A DNA stretch of 64,000 nt. It comes from Morchella semilibera. Its lineage: Eukaryota > Ascomycota > Pezizomycetes > Pezizales > Morchellaceae. The notes below the pieces were generated by a model. That model did not search any database. It saw nothing but the letters and a program-made list of their open reading frames with translations, and was not told the origin of the DNA. Both the position numbers and the translations under genes were made by a program. Numbering within the stretch: the first letter of the stretch is position 1; every line of letters begins with the position of its first letter. The DNA is taken from positions 4,672,001 to 4,736,000 of the forward strand of contig WBVU01000004.1 of NCBI GenBank assembly GCA_009192285.1, given 5' to 3'. This document shows, in pieces, positions 22,463 to 34,389 of this stretch.

Positions 22463-23208
22463 ATGCATTCTTCGTTAGTCCGTGTCCAAAATGTCTTTGG
22501 ATTTTTTACAACTGTTGCGTTCTGTGTTGCTGCCCTTGTGGCATTATCAACTGCTCTTTTCCCCGCGAACCCCACAGCTATAGTTGATGTTCGAAGATTT
22601 CGTGTGTAAGCACACTTTCTGGTGCTAGTCTACCGAAACCGCCATGCTGATTATGCATCTTGCTGTAACTAGGGTAAAGGGCCGGGCTCATCAATATTAT
22701 ACCTCAAAAGTACAAGAATACGCATTCATCAATTTCGACCTTGAGGCTGGTACTTTTACAACCTAATCCGTGCATGTGGGATTTTGAGTTGACTTAATCA
22801 CGCTCGTAGATTTAGGGTCTCTCTTCAACTGGAATACAAAGCAGGTATTCGCTTATATATCTGCCTCTTACCCTGGTTCGGAATTCGTAAGTCCCCTGAT
22901 CATGACACCTTCACTCCCTTCCTTCTAACTAACCTCACATTACTCAACAGTCTGAGAATGAGGCTGTCATCTGGGATGCAATTCTCCCACACCGCTCGGC
23001 CTCAAAATTTCGTCTCAATAATGAGCGCGCAAAATATAATATTAACGATATAACTGGAAAATTTGCTGATCGTGAAAACATCACATTGAGCCTTTATTGG
23101 AATGTACAACCACACATTGGTGTGTTGACTTGGGGTTCAGTCGGAATATCTAAGGCATTCACATTACCACCCTTGGAAGGGAAAGGAAAGGCATCGATAA
23201 AGGGCTAG
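22463..23208 (+). CDS. SPC3: Signal peptidase complex subunit 3
   Basis: Four exons (22463-22605, 22673-22749, 22810-22886, 22951-23208) close to 184 residues, the usual size of Spc3/SPCS3. A single N-terminal membrane anchor (about residues 11-33, FGFFTTVAFCVAALVALSTA) is followed by the lumenal domain. Landmarks are FINFDLEADLGSLFNWNTKQ, VFAYISASY, VIWDAILPHR, TLSLYWNVQPHIGVLTWG and a Lys-rich end. Spc3 is an essential accessory subunit of the endoplasmic-reticulum complex that removes signal peptides. The introns have GTAAGC, GTACTT and GTAAGT donors. CTAAC-type branch sites are visible before the last acceptor. Confidence 0.93.
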
Positions 23209-25175
23209 ATCACGAAAGGCTATTGGGAGAAAAGCAAGATATGCAAAGATTTGGCCTTCGATTTGGGTTATTTGTGTTAAGTCTAGAGTAACTACATCTT
23301 TTGCTTTGTTGGCATAGGTTCGAGCTCGGTGGATTGTGTTAGATTGTTTACTCGAAAGATGGCCTAGTAGTATTTACAGTATCACTCCCGGTGTTTCATT
23401 CATGTGTTCAAGACTCTGAATAAGCAAGAGCTCCGGGGGTCGGGCTTAGGGTACTACCCTTTCTTAGTTCAAGAGGCGGGGTGCCGGCCTTGCTGCCTTG
23501 TTTTTGTCGAGGTAGGAGTGTTTCGTAAGGACTAGGCCGCCCGAGACAGTACTTTCAACGTGAATCGCCTCAACGTGACCCACGGCCAGCGGAATATGTG
23601 TTCATAGTAGTCACCGTCCCGTTGGGTTATGTTTGTTTAGAGAAGTTTGTGCTGAAAGGGTATAAGTCTTATTTATTGGTATCGTGGCGGTTGTCAATGA
23701 TTGTTTAACTAGTACGGCCTGCGTTAGGACCTAATTCCTGGAATATCTTTCAGGGTCGAAGCCGTTATCTCATGAAACCGCGGCTATTGACAGGCGTTTC
23801 GCTTTCTCTCAACAGGCCTGTAGACTATAAAACACTCGGAGAAGTTTCATTTGATACATTTTCAGTTTAAATGCAACAGCTGAAGCCCCTGTAGGGACTG
23901 GAATGTAGGTGCGATTAGCATGGGCCTTTCTCACTCACCACGGAGGAGTTTCCATGGGCAATGTTTTTGTTTCTTATGTACAGGTTATCACCTGATCTAT
24001 ATCTTGGAGTGGGGGGGGGGTTTGAAATTGTACTGAGCTTTAATTAGAAACTCGCCATCAATCAACTAAGGACTTGAGGGGGTCCCGGCTCTAAATCTTT
24101 TAGTTAACAGATACCCAAAACGTTCATCCAAGTACTGGAATATATATATATCAGGTCAGAAAGATTGACAAAGTAAATTGAAAGAGTCTAAGAGCCAACC
24201 ATGCATATCCATGTAGCCAATAGACTGCGCGCGGTGGATGATGGTTTAAGAGAGCAACAACGACATGCAGTCAGGCACAAAACGGAGAAGGTTGAACAAC
24301 GAGTGATATTGCATGACCACGAACCCGGTCCATCAACTACAACTAGGGGTGGCCAGCTTGCGACCGCGAGCTATTTCTCACTAGATGTCACTAGTGCGCT
24401 TCCATCCTATACAGTTTCTATCTATTTCTTACTTAAACTTATAGTAGTTCTCTCAGCCTAAAGCGGCCTATAACAGACATGTATTTTGGCCCTTGTAAAG
24501 TATATCCTACCGTTTAACACCTTTCCTACTTTAACCTACATGTATTTAATATACTTATATAGAATATAAATCCTTGTATCAGCGGTCGTGAGTTACTCCT
24601 AGTTATCTTTGTATTGATCTACATGTAGTCAGGGTGCGTAATTTATTGTATGGTTTTAAATTTATATATATATATTTATTTACATGTATATATCGCCCAT
24701 GTAGTTCTAGCTGCCTGCCACCGCAATCCTCATGGGCCATTTTTCGATCCAAGGTCCATCAACGATCAAAAGCTCGTTCGCAAAAGCGGGCCTACATGTA
24801 TTAAGTATATAGATAGATCCTCGTCGATCTCCGGGTCGCGGGCCTGATACCGTACGTTCAAGGGTTATGGCCACATGTATCAAGCGTATTGTCTTTCTAA
24901 CATAATTGGAGAGCTAAATTTAATTTTGAAATGTGTACTTTACAATTTTTCTTGAAAACACCCGTACGGAGAAATATAACTACAACGAATAAAGTGAAAA
25001 CAAAAGAAACGCCCGTTCCAGTGCAAGATACCCGCAAATACAAAGGGGGAAACATCATAAAGAAATCCACAAAGAGGCATAGCCATGAAAAAAATGAATA
25101 AGTAAAGGTTGTCCCGCCAAGAGTATCGACTCAAAACCACAAGTGCTCGGGGGGGGGGGGAGTAATATCCCTCTT
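23209..25175. other. Intergenic, nearly 2 kb
   Basis: No convincing gene. It contains a poly-G run near 24007-24016, TA-rich stretches, several TACATGTA-type words (near 24538, 24619, 24683 and 24793) and a poly-G run near 25150-25160. An 86-codon frame at 24201-24461 has no recognisable family and is probably chance. Confidence 0.5.
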
Positions 25176-26333
25176 TTACCATGTCTGGGAATCGTCGCCA
25201 CCATCCATCATGGCAAGAACCGCAACTTCGGTCTGTAACATCCTCTCAAACTCGTCCCTCTGTATACCTGCAGCCTTTGACAACCGGTAAAGACTTTTAA
25301 TTGTGCTTGAGATGTGTTGTTTCACTCCAAGTTCGCTCTGAACTTGTACTGCCGCGTTCTCCTCTAGCTTCGTAATTGAGTTCCTGGTCGATGAAGATGA
25401 GGATGCAACGGATATCGGTCGGGGCGCATGGGTTACTGCCGATTTTCCATCCTTATTTGACAGGAATGATGAAAGAATCGTCGGCGGAGTCGTTGATGCT
25501 GTATTCGCAGTAGTGGTAGACAATGGTGAATATGATTCTTGGTTAGAAAGGACCCTGATTGGGTTGGAAGTCTCGGCTGAAGGAGGCTCTGGTTCAAGAG
25601 CCGGCTGGACATTTCCGTATCTTGCGTAATATGAGTCTTCAGATGGCATATCTGATTTCTGCGGAACCATTGGGGTGCGAGCAGGGGTACGGTCATACAT
25701 ATCCCAGTAGTCGTCATCCTCGCCCTCGCACTCGCCCTCATCTGCCGCAGGTGCCTGGTTTGAAACAGCAGTACTAGATGGTGTGGACGGCACCACTGGA
25801 AACTTATATGCATCGGCTTGATCATAGAAGACCTGATCAGCTTCACCAACCGTTGGATACCAGTTCTGTTTCTCGGAATCTTCTGTGAGACGGACATCTT
25901 GGATTTTCCAGCCATCGTCCTCACCGTCTGGGTCGTTTCCAATCCAGATGTAGGTAGCTTCTATATCAAGCTCCAGAAGTTCTACACATGCCTTTATGGT
26001 TTCCCTGTCCTGTCGATAGAATCCTTTTATATTTGTTTCGCCAACCTCAAGTTCTCCAGATGATGGGTGAGGAACGAATTCTTGTGTCGCCAAATGCGTG
26101 GAGAGTTTGGGACCTGCTGCGGCAGACCATGTCAAAAGAGCAAGCCAGGTCTCTTCAACACCGGAGCTAGCGTTGCGAGCAGGAGTAAGGAGACGAATTC
26201 GTTGGCGAAGAATTGGAGACAGAATAGGGAAGAGAGATGGTGGTGGTTGCGGGGAGGTAAAGGCAGTAGGAATATGTGCCAGGAAAGCTGGAAGGATCTC
26301 TGAAAAATTCGGGGGGGTAATGAAATTGACCAT
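25176..26333 (-). CDS. Conserved fungal protein of unknown function
   Basis: A single exon of 385 residues from MVNFITPPNFSEILPAFLA; an upstream in-frame start exists at 26441, but this ATG has the better family-like beginning. I recognise the general pattern of an uncharacterised ascomycete family: a proline-rich opening, ILRQRIRLLTPA, ETWLALLTWS, then FVPHPSSGELEVGE and IWIGNDPDGEDDGWKIQDV. The middle is acidic (EGECEGEDDDYWDMYDRTPA) and Ser/Thr-rich. The C-terminus is helical (ISSTIKSLYRLSKAAGIQRD). No enzyme motif or membrane segment is seen and I assign no function. It is divergent from SLA1. Confidence 0.7.
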   Translation of the reverse strand: MVNFITPPNFSEILPAFLAHIPTAFTSPQPPPSLFPILSPILRQRIRLLTPARNASSGVEETWLALLTWSAAAGPKLSTHLATQEFVPHPSSGELEVGETNIKGFYRQDRETIKACVELLELDIEATYIWIGNDPDGEDDGWKIQDVRLTEDSEKQNWYPTVGEADQVFYDQADAYKFPVVPSTPSSTAVSNQAPAADEGECEGEDDDYWDMYDRTPARTPMVPQKSDMPSEDSYYARYGNVQPALEPEPPSAETSNPIRVLSNQESYSPLSTTTANTASTTPPTILSSFLSNKDGKSAVTHAPRPISVASSSSSTRNSITKLEENAAVQVQSELGVKQHISSTIKSLYRLSKAAGIQRDEFERMLQTEVAVLAMMDGGDDSQTW

Positions 26334-27852
26334 TGTTGTAGCTGTAGGTATCTGGATAGGTGACAACGAATGAGACTTTGTGGGAGTGTTGTGGTGTGGA
26401 GAAGAAAGTAATTTATAAAACTTTGAAGTTACTAAGATCACAAGGAAAGTATCCTACAACAAGGTTAGCCAAGTATAGATGCAACAGCTGGGCCATAGGA
26501 CTATTTGCTACCGAGGGCTAATAGGTCTCTGAAAAGCACCTCTCTAGGTTGAAGGCTATTTACCACTGGCAAAGTACATGTATGTATACCCGCTGCGGCT
26601 GTTTAGTAGGGCCCTACGGAAGATCTGGCCGAGAAGCACAACGACGTCTGGGTTCCCAGATCTGCTGGAACAAGTGATGGGGGTTATCCTTGCACGAGTT
26701 AATGCAAGTTGAAGGAGATGTCAATTCTCCAGGCGCTGGAGGTAAAGAGAAAAAAAAAAAAAAGAGAGGAATACAAATACTTCGTCTCTAATATTGAGGA
26801 ATCGACGTCTTAAGAAGGCCTATCAAAGCAAAGCTAGAGACGACTATTTCAGAGTATGGTGGATAGGAAGAGCTTTGATGGTTGTTCTGCAGGAGATATT
26901 GGGGGGAGTGGATGCTTGTTCCCGGACAAATGGAAGATGAAATCTCGGTGCAAAGGATCCTAAAAGGTGGGGAGGGCCCTTCATAAAAAGGACGTCCGGA
27001 TGAGAAAGCCATTGGCGTCACACGGGCATATCATCACGATGCGGCAGTGCACTACATATTGTATTTTACATGTGAACCACTCTACGGGTGAAATCAAGTG
27101 TGTAGACCATTTGAAAGACAGAGACAACTTACATGTATGTATATACCTACATATAGATTAAATTCTTAATATGTTTATACTAATGAAACTCTTTTCCAGT
27201 TGACTATATCGACACAGGCATGTGGTTTCGTTACTCTATTTCACTCGGGGCCGTAGGATTTGTTTGACATACCGTGACTACAGCATCTGTCCATGTAACC
27301 TACGGGGGGGTGAAGTTGGAACGGCCAGGGTATCATAGTTGCTGTGGCTGAGCGTCTTGGGCGTTCCAACTTCACGTCAGCTTAAGCTTCCCCGATTTAC
27401 TACTTTGGCCCCTGCAGGGTGAACAAAGCTATCTAGGGCTTCATTCATTGGGTTGATGTGGCTAGTGGCCTTCTGTGGAGACAGTTGTGTGGCTCAAGAT
27501 TGGACGGAACTGGCAGGATTCTTGGCCATCCATAATTAGGTAAATATCAAATCCTTAAGAGAAAAACGAAAAAGGAGTAACATGATTCACAAGTATATCA
27601 AGCCGATGTCCATAATTAAAAGTCCGGACTCCTCTGTCTCTAAATCTTGCTTACTTCTCATCCCCTATTTCCTATGATCTTGCCTGTTCCTGCATCCCCT
27701 GCTTGATCCCGATTGCCGGAAAGCTAAAACGTGAAAGTTGGGCATCAACCACGCACACAACATCTTCCATCCCCTCAAGTCCCCTACCGCTCGTCCACCG
27801 CCTTCACACTCCCTATTTCTACGTTTTATTTGTTTGTTTACAGTAGAGTATC
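26334..27852. promoter_or_regulatory. Divergent upstream region of the unknown gene and SLA1
   Basis: About 1.5 kb. It holds an A-run near 26749-26763, a TACATGTA-type word near 27129 and the hairpin at 27310-27375. CT-rich DNA just before 27853 looks like a SLA1 leader. No gene seen. Confidence 0.4.
27310..27375. repeat. Hairpin-forming inverted repeat
   Basis: GTGAAGTTGGAACG at 27310-27323 is perfectly repeated in reverse complement at 27362-27375, with a 38-nt spacer. No target-site duplication is visible. It may be a very small inverted-repeat element or a cruciform-forming regulatory site. Confidence 0.55.
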
Positions 27853-30800
27853 ATGGCGTCTCCATTCTTGGGGGTGTATACTGCTAGTTACGCGTACACT
27901 CCCCAGGGAGAAGGGGAGTTGACCTTGGAAGAAGGTGACCTTCTCTATGTTCTAGAGAGATCTGACGATGATTGGTGGAAAGTAAAGAAGAAGGTCAACA
28001 ACTCTGATGATGATGAGCCTGTCGGCCTTGTGCCTGCCACTTATATTGAGGAGGTGAGCTTTCTTGTGCACTTGGAGGGCACCATGCCCTCTGGGAGGGG
28101 TTATTTGATATGAAAACCTTCACATTATCGGAGGTCTATAGAGCTAAGCTTCTACCTATGACAGACCAAACCTGTCGGGAAATACAAAGCCTTATACGAA
28201 TATGCTCGGCAAACAGAGGAAGAGATATCCTTCGACGAGGATGTAGTTCTGGATGTGTATGACGCTACGGATCCAGACTGGTGTCTTGTAGGCCGTAATG
28301 GGGAATATGGGTTTGCCCCGGCAAACTACATCGAGAAGCTCGAGGGACACGATGCAGACGATGCGCATGGTACGGAAGATACTGCACACTCGCCCGTCTC
28401 CGAACACGCCCCGGCAACTGCGGCAGCAGCAGTAGTTAAACATGTTGCGTTTTCTGCTCCCCCAAGAGAAGATTCACCACCACCCCCTACCCCTCCTAGG
28501 CCTATACCAGAAGATCCACGTTCTCGTGAGCTTCCTTCTGCCAATCTTGCCAGCATCATGCAGCACAGACCAAATCAACACTCTGTCTCTTCTAACAGGT
28601 CCCCATTGGCTTCACCGACGCTGGCAGCACCACCGCGAGAATCAGTTTCGGAGCGACACTATGACCACGACTCGAAACGTAAACCGAAGCCAGCGCCAAC
28701 CTTCTCGCACTCGGATTCTGAATCTGATGGGCCTACGCTTCCTGTCCGGCGTCCTGGCCAACCTAGGTATACAGGAGAGAATACTCGTAGCGCTGACGAC
28801 ACATATGCAATTCCTCCAGGATTCCAGACATATCCAGTTCAGGAGGTTGATGAGAAGAAGAAAAAGCGAGCTGCCACATTTGGAATTGGGGCCACTCGTG
28901 TTATTCTCTTGCCTGATAAGAGCAGTCGCCCGAGAGAGGAGTGGTCTGTACAGCACCTCAAGGGTTACAATTCAGAAGGGAAACATGTTTTTATCGATTT
29001 GGAGCAACCAACTCGCAACTTGGATCTTCATGCTGGTTCCAAAGATGCAGCAGAAGATATTATCAACGCCCTTTCAGAGATCAGAGGTGCTTATAAACAG
29101 GCTGGTCTCGATGAAGTCGTAGCAGCAGCAACAGGTGGGAGGAAGAAAGACATCGGTACCATTCTTTACGATTTTCAGGCAAAGGGCGACGACGAGGTTT
29201 CAGTAATCGTTGGAGATGAAGTTGTAATCATTGACGCTACTAGTGATGAATGGTGGCTAGTCGAACGGAGAGTTAACGGCGAACGAGGGGTAGTCCCAGC
29301 TAGTTATATTGAAAGGGGAAGAAATACGGCCATTACCCCGGGGATCATGGCCTCTCCGGCTGATCCTCGAGACAGGGTTAGGTCGCAGCACTCGAGCAGT
29401 GGGAACGGGGGGCGAAACGCTGGGATACCTACGAGGACGAGTAGTTTGGCTGGAAACCAACACAGGCCGGAGGGTCGGAGAAGTAGACCAGATAGCAACA
29501 CAGGCTCTGATAGGGCACAAGCCTCGTCCGGAAAACAGAGTAGGCTTCAACCATCTCGTTCACGTTACAGGAAGTCTGAGGCTTGGAGTGCAGTCCTGCT
29601 GACAGCTACAATTACAGAACCAGATAGTTCTCAGGTCCGTCAGTGGACCGATCGTACTGGGAACTTTAAAGTTGAGGCACAGTTTATTGGATACAGTGAT
29701 GGTAAGATAAATCTTCATAAAAGCAATGGAGTTAAAATCGCAGTACCTGTGGGCAAGATGTCACTAGAGGATTTAGAATATGTGGAAAGAAAGACTGGCA
29801 TCTCCTTGGATGAGGTCAAACCCGTGAGTGCTTTCACGGCAAAGAACCGCAAGCCACAAAGTGGTATTAGTTTCGAGACAAGCAAGCCCACGACAGCGCT
29901 ATCTACATCGCCTTCGCTTCCATTCTCCACTTCCCCGACGAAACCGTCTAACGGAGGCTACGATTGGTTTGAATTCTTCTTGAGTTGTGGAGTGGATGTA
30001 AACAACGTTCAGCGATATGCAACTGCCTTCGAGAGGGATAGTATGGATGAATCAGTTTTGGAAGACATCCAGCCGGAAGTTATGAGGATGCTTGGGCTCA
30101 AAGAGGGTGATATTCTACGGGTGAATAAAAAGCTAGATGAGAAGTTTGGAAGGAAAAAGAAGAATACCGCGCATCTTGATGAAGATAGGGAAGAGGGCTC
30201 AGGGTTATTTTCAGGCCCCGGTGGCGCCTTGAAAAACAATACACGGAAAGGAAGACCGGCTCCAGCCGTCCAGACACCGGGTTCGGTAGACCCTGAAGCT
30301 TTCAAACAAAAGAACGACTCAAAGTCGCCAAGGGCTTCCCCAGCGCCTGTTGCTCAAACCCCACCTCCCGCTCAGGCTGCCGAAAAGAAAGCTGATGGTT
30401 TTGATGACGATGCATGGGCGCCAAAGCCAACCGCTTCAAAACCACAATCACCCGCACCCCCTCCACAGCCTCCTCGTGTAGCCTCTCCAGCAGCGCAGCC
30501 CGCTCCTGTACAGCAACCAGCACCTACTGGGGCAATTGGTGACTTGCTATCATTAACTACCCCTCCATTACAACCAACAATCGCAAGTCCTCCTCCCCAA
30601 CCTGTCACTACTCAACCTGCCCCTGCCCCCGCCCCCGCCCCTGTCCCCGCTCCCGCTCCCGCCCTTGTTCAACAACCCACTCCACAAATCCAACAACTTC
30701 CAGTAACGCAAGCTCCTCCATCCTTTATGACTGGCCAGGCCACTGGTATTAATTACGGAGCTGGCAACATTCCATTAGCCCCCTCCATGCCCAGCCAATT

Positions 30801-31592
30801 TGGAAATCAATTTACCGGAATAAACCAGCCACAGAACCAATACACTGTGGGAAGGCAAAGGCCTATGGCGCCAGCTATGACCAATGCAGGCAGTTTATCA
30901 ATACCCCCCCCTCCACAGAGGCCAGGATCCGCCCCCCAAAACTTCACCCCCGGGATGTCTTTGCCTCCACTCACACCCTCTTTTACTGGTCAACCTGGTA
31001 TGATGTCTAGTTACGGGCAAATGGGGACCCAGCCAATGCAATTCCAAAGTCTAGGCATGACAGCCCCTATGACAATGCAACCAACTGGACAAATGTACCC
31101 GAACATGAATAATGGCATGGTGCCACAAAACACAGGAATGCCCTACATGAACATGGTCAGTCATGCGACGGGTGGGATTCAACAACCTATGCCACATAAT
31201 CCAATGCAAGCCCCACTTATCAATCAACCAACGGGACAGCTGCAAAGCTTTGGCCAGCAACAGGTTGGTTATATGTCAGGCCAACCTGCTGGAAGAGGCA
31301 TGAGTGTAAATTCACTTTTACCGCCACCTTTGGTACCTACTGCAACAGGCGCTCAACAGCAGTTCACAGGAGCTAGGCCCCTCATTGCACAGCCAACAGG
31401 TCCTCCACCCAATGTGAAATTCGGGGTCAATCCAGCGAAAAAGTTGGTACCACAACCGACAGGAAGGGCAGATTTGACCAAAGCTAGTATGTCACTACCT
31501 TTTTTTTTATGGAGCTACACCATCTGGTATATCTACTAATCAAACTATTTTTTATTCTTTTTTTAGCTCCGGACAACCCGTTTGGATTCTAA
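27853..31592 (+). CDS. SLA1: Actin cytoskeleton/endocytosis adaptor Sla1
   Basis: Three exons (27853-28053, 28165-31486, 31567-31592) close to 1182 residues. Domain order matches Sla1: SH3 at about 5-66 ([20 protein letters not shown]), SH3 at about 70-126 ([19 protein letters not shown]), SH3 at about 395-449 ([20 protein letters not shown]), SHD1 at about 533-618 ([20 protein letters not shown]), and an SHD2/SAM-like domain at about 665-729 ([20 protein letters not shown]). A long Pro/Gln tail follows with many QxTG repeats ([17 protein letters not shown]), ending ATPDNPFGF. Sla1 links NPFxD cargo and clathrin to Las17 and Pan1 at endocytic patches; QxTG repeats are regulatory phosphorylation targets in yeast. 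The last exon is only 26 nt. Confidence 0.95.
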
Positions 31593-33044
31593 GTTTATAT
31601 TCATGGGGAGTTTGCCGTTGGGTTGTGTAAGGTTGGTCGAGTACCTAAGGAAGTTCGAAGGATGACAAACGGTGTCCGATTAGTTACGATAATGTTTCCT
31701 TTTGTCAATCGCTGGCTTTATATAAACTCTCTTCTATTAATCAGCGGTTTTCATTGTCATGAATGGAAAAACTTGTATTTTGGTAGCAAGATGGTAGCGC
31801 TCCTTACTTCCTCCGCTTTTTTCAGTGTTGTCTCCTTCACCCACCTTATAAACACCTATGATACCTTTTTGGATCAATGCTTATAAGTTGGCCCATGCGC
31901 GTCAAACCCTACTTTGTATTTGAATTTGTTTTGATCGCCTATTTTTTATACCCTTTTCTCTATCGATAAGTCTTTGTCTGCATCTAGCGATATTTTAGTG
32001 AGAAGGGGTATTATATAGAGGTGCATGTGTTCTAGATTTGGGGGTATAATTATTTTATTTCTGGCGGATTCAATCAAGCAGTGGAGTACACCGAGTGATT
32101 TTTCATGAGCCTCAAGATTTTGACCACATTGGTAGTGTCTCATAAAGGATGGTTGATTCATATAGAAACACTATATTTTATCAATGTGCTTTTTGATTCG
32201 TAACATGGATATACCTTGATACGAGTGTTCTCGGACCAATGATAATACGAGGACATGCTCATAAAGGAAGCTTGATAGCCTTAGACGTCGAAAAAAAAAG
32301 ATCTGATTCATAAGACTGGGGTTTGGGTGGACCACGGGTTATTTCATTCCGGGGGGAGAGAGCACATGAGTTTGAAGCAAATGTTGGGGTGCAACTTCGG
32401 GAGCCTGGAATGCTTTGATGCTTCTAGAACGTCTGTTGGTGTAAGTGGGGGAGGGTTGCCATCGTGGTTAACATGATGTGAGCAGGGATCGGGATCGGGC
32501 GTGCCAGGGGTTCCACGAACATTTATAACATCCACCGAGAAACACCCGTAGATCCACACTTGCCCGGTGGGGTCTATATCTTCCGAGGTTAGAGAACAGA
32601 GGTTACGCGGGTGCAACCGGAAATCCTTTCGTCACAGTTTTCCTATCTAGTACGCGGTGAGGCTGATGAGACCGCCAGTTAGCTTCCGTAAGGTTCCTCG
32701 TTTAAGCTTCCGCAGTTGCAACTAGTTCCGTACATAGCTTTATACTTAAGCTTCCTCTTTTTCTCTCATCCGCGAACTTCAACCTTCATTTTTGGTTATC
32801 TGTACAGTGCTGAGGACACCAGCGATCTACTTTAAATAACTACATCCGTAAGTGAGATCTTCCTGCATCGTGTTGCGTACTTCTTGCTTCCCTGTAAATG
32901 GTGGGGTACATGTCTTATCATTGGTGCGGTGCCTTTATCGTTTACAGGAACGCGAGCTCTAGAAGGGATAAAGTTAATCATTCGCGCTAATACCCTCTAG
33001 GCCACAAAAAAAAGAAAGAAAAAAAGAACCGCTTCTAAACCAAA
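31593..33044. promoter_or_regulatory. Intergenic; SLA1 3' region and aldolase promoter
   Basis: About 1.45 kb without a gene. The right end, CT- then A-rich before the ATG at 33045, looks like the leader of a highly expressed gene. An A9 run lies near 32290. Confidence 0.4.
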
Positions 33045-34389
33045 ATGGGTGTTCTTGATGTCTTGACCAGGAAGAAGGGTGTTATCGTTGGCGACGATGT
33101 TTTGAACGTAAGTTACTGATCCAATAGACCTAGGCTTCTTTATTAAAGAATTCATATTCTAATCGAATGCTTTTGGAAAAATATATAGCTTTTTAAATAC
33201 GCTAAAGAGCACAAGTTTGCTATTCCTGCCATTGTATGTATCTTCCACAAGTGATATATAAAGGGCTATTTTTGTTTTCTGATTGCAGGAATAGAACGTA
33301 ACATCCTCCTCAACCGTCGTGGCGTCACTGGAGGCTGCTCGTGATTCCAAATCACCTATTATCATTCAAATGTCCCAAGGAGGGTCTGCATACTTCGCCG
33401 GAAAGGGTGTTTCTAACACTGACCAATTTGCATCTATCTCTGGTGCTATCGCCGCCGCTCATTACATCCGTAGCCTTGCCCCAGCATATGGAATTCCTGT
33501 CGTACTTCACACAGATCATTGTGCGAAGAAGTTGCTTCCCTGGTTAGATGGCATGCTTGACGCCGACGAGAAGTACTTCGCCGAGCATGGTGAGCCTTTG
33601 TTCAGTTCCCATATGATCGACCTGAGTGAGGAAGACAAGGAGCACAACATTGCCACGACAAAGAAATATCTTGAGCGGGCAGAACCGATGAAGCAATGGC
33701 TTGAAATGGAGATTGGTATCACTGGTGGTGAGGAAGACGGCGTCGATAACACCGGTGTCGATAACAGCTCCCTCTATACACAGCCCGAGGACATATACGA
33801 CGTTTATTCTGCTCTATCCTCCGTCTCACCATACTTCTCCATCGCCGCCGCTTTCGGAAACGTCCATGGTGTTTACAAACCTGGTAATGTCAAACTTCAC
33901 CCAGAACTACTTGGAAAGCACCAAGCGTACACGAAGGAAAAGATCAACTCCAGCGAGCCGAAGCCTCTGTTTTTGGTCTTCCATGGTGGATCCGGTAGCT
34001 CAAAGGACGAATTTAAGCAGGGTATTGAGAATGGTGTAGTGAAGGTTAATCTAGATACCGATCTGCAATATGCATATCTCACTGGTATTCGTGACTTTGT
34101 TTGTAAGTGACCTGATTTGACCCAACCTCGAATCTACAGCCTCTAACTAGTACTGGCTACTTAGTGAGTAAAACCGACTACATCATGAAGCAAGTTGGCA
34201 ACCCGGACGGCGAGGACAAGCCAAACAAGAAGTACTTTGAGTGAGTTACACAACTCAAATAACCCTAGTTACGCGTAGACTGACTTTGAAATTACTAGTC
34301 CCCGAGTCTGGGTCCGCGAGGGCGAAAAGACCATGTCCACTCGTGTTAAAGAGGCCCTGAAGGACTTCAATACAGCGAACCAGCTATAG
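33045..34389 (+). CDS. FBA1: Class II fructose-1,6-bisphosphate aldolase
   Basis: Five exons (33045-33107, 33189-33233, 33295-34102, 34165-34240, 34299-34389) close to 360 residues, the standard length for the fungal enzyme. It cleaves fructose-1,6-bisphosphate to dihydroxyacetone phosphate and glyceraldehyde-3-phosphate in cytosolic glycolysis. Visible landmarks: PVVLHTDHCAKKLLPWLDGM with the metal-binding His and catalytic Asp, EIGITGGEEDGVDNT, AAFGNVHGVYKPGNVKL with a metal-binding His, VFHGGSGSSKDEFKQGIENG for phosphate and metal binding, and VKVNLDTDLQYAY. The end is DPRVWVREGEKTMSTRVKEA. No missing key residue was noticed. Confidence 0.97.

Noticed and set aside
24201-24461. 86-codon ORF in the SPC3 downstream region
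   Set aside because: No recognised domain, no splice context and no codon pattern distinguishing it from chance.
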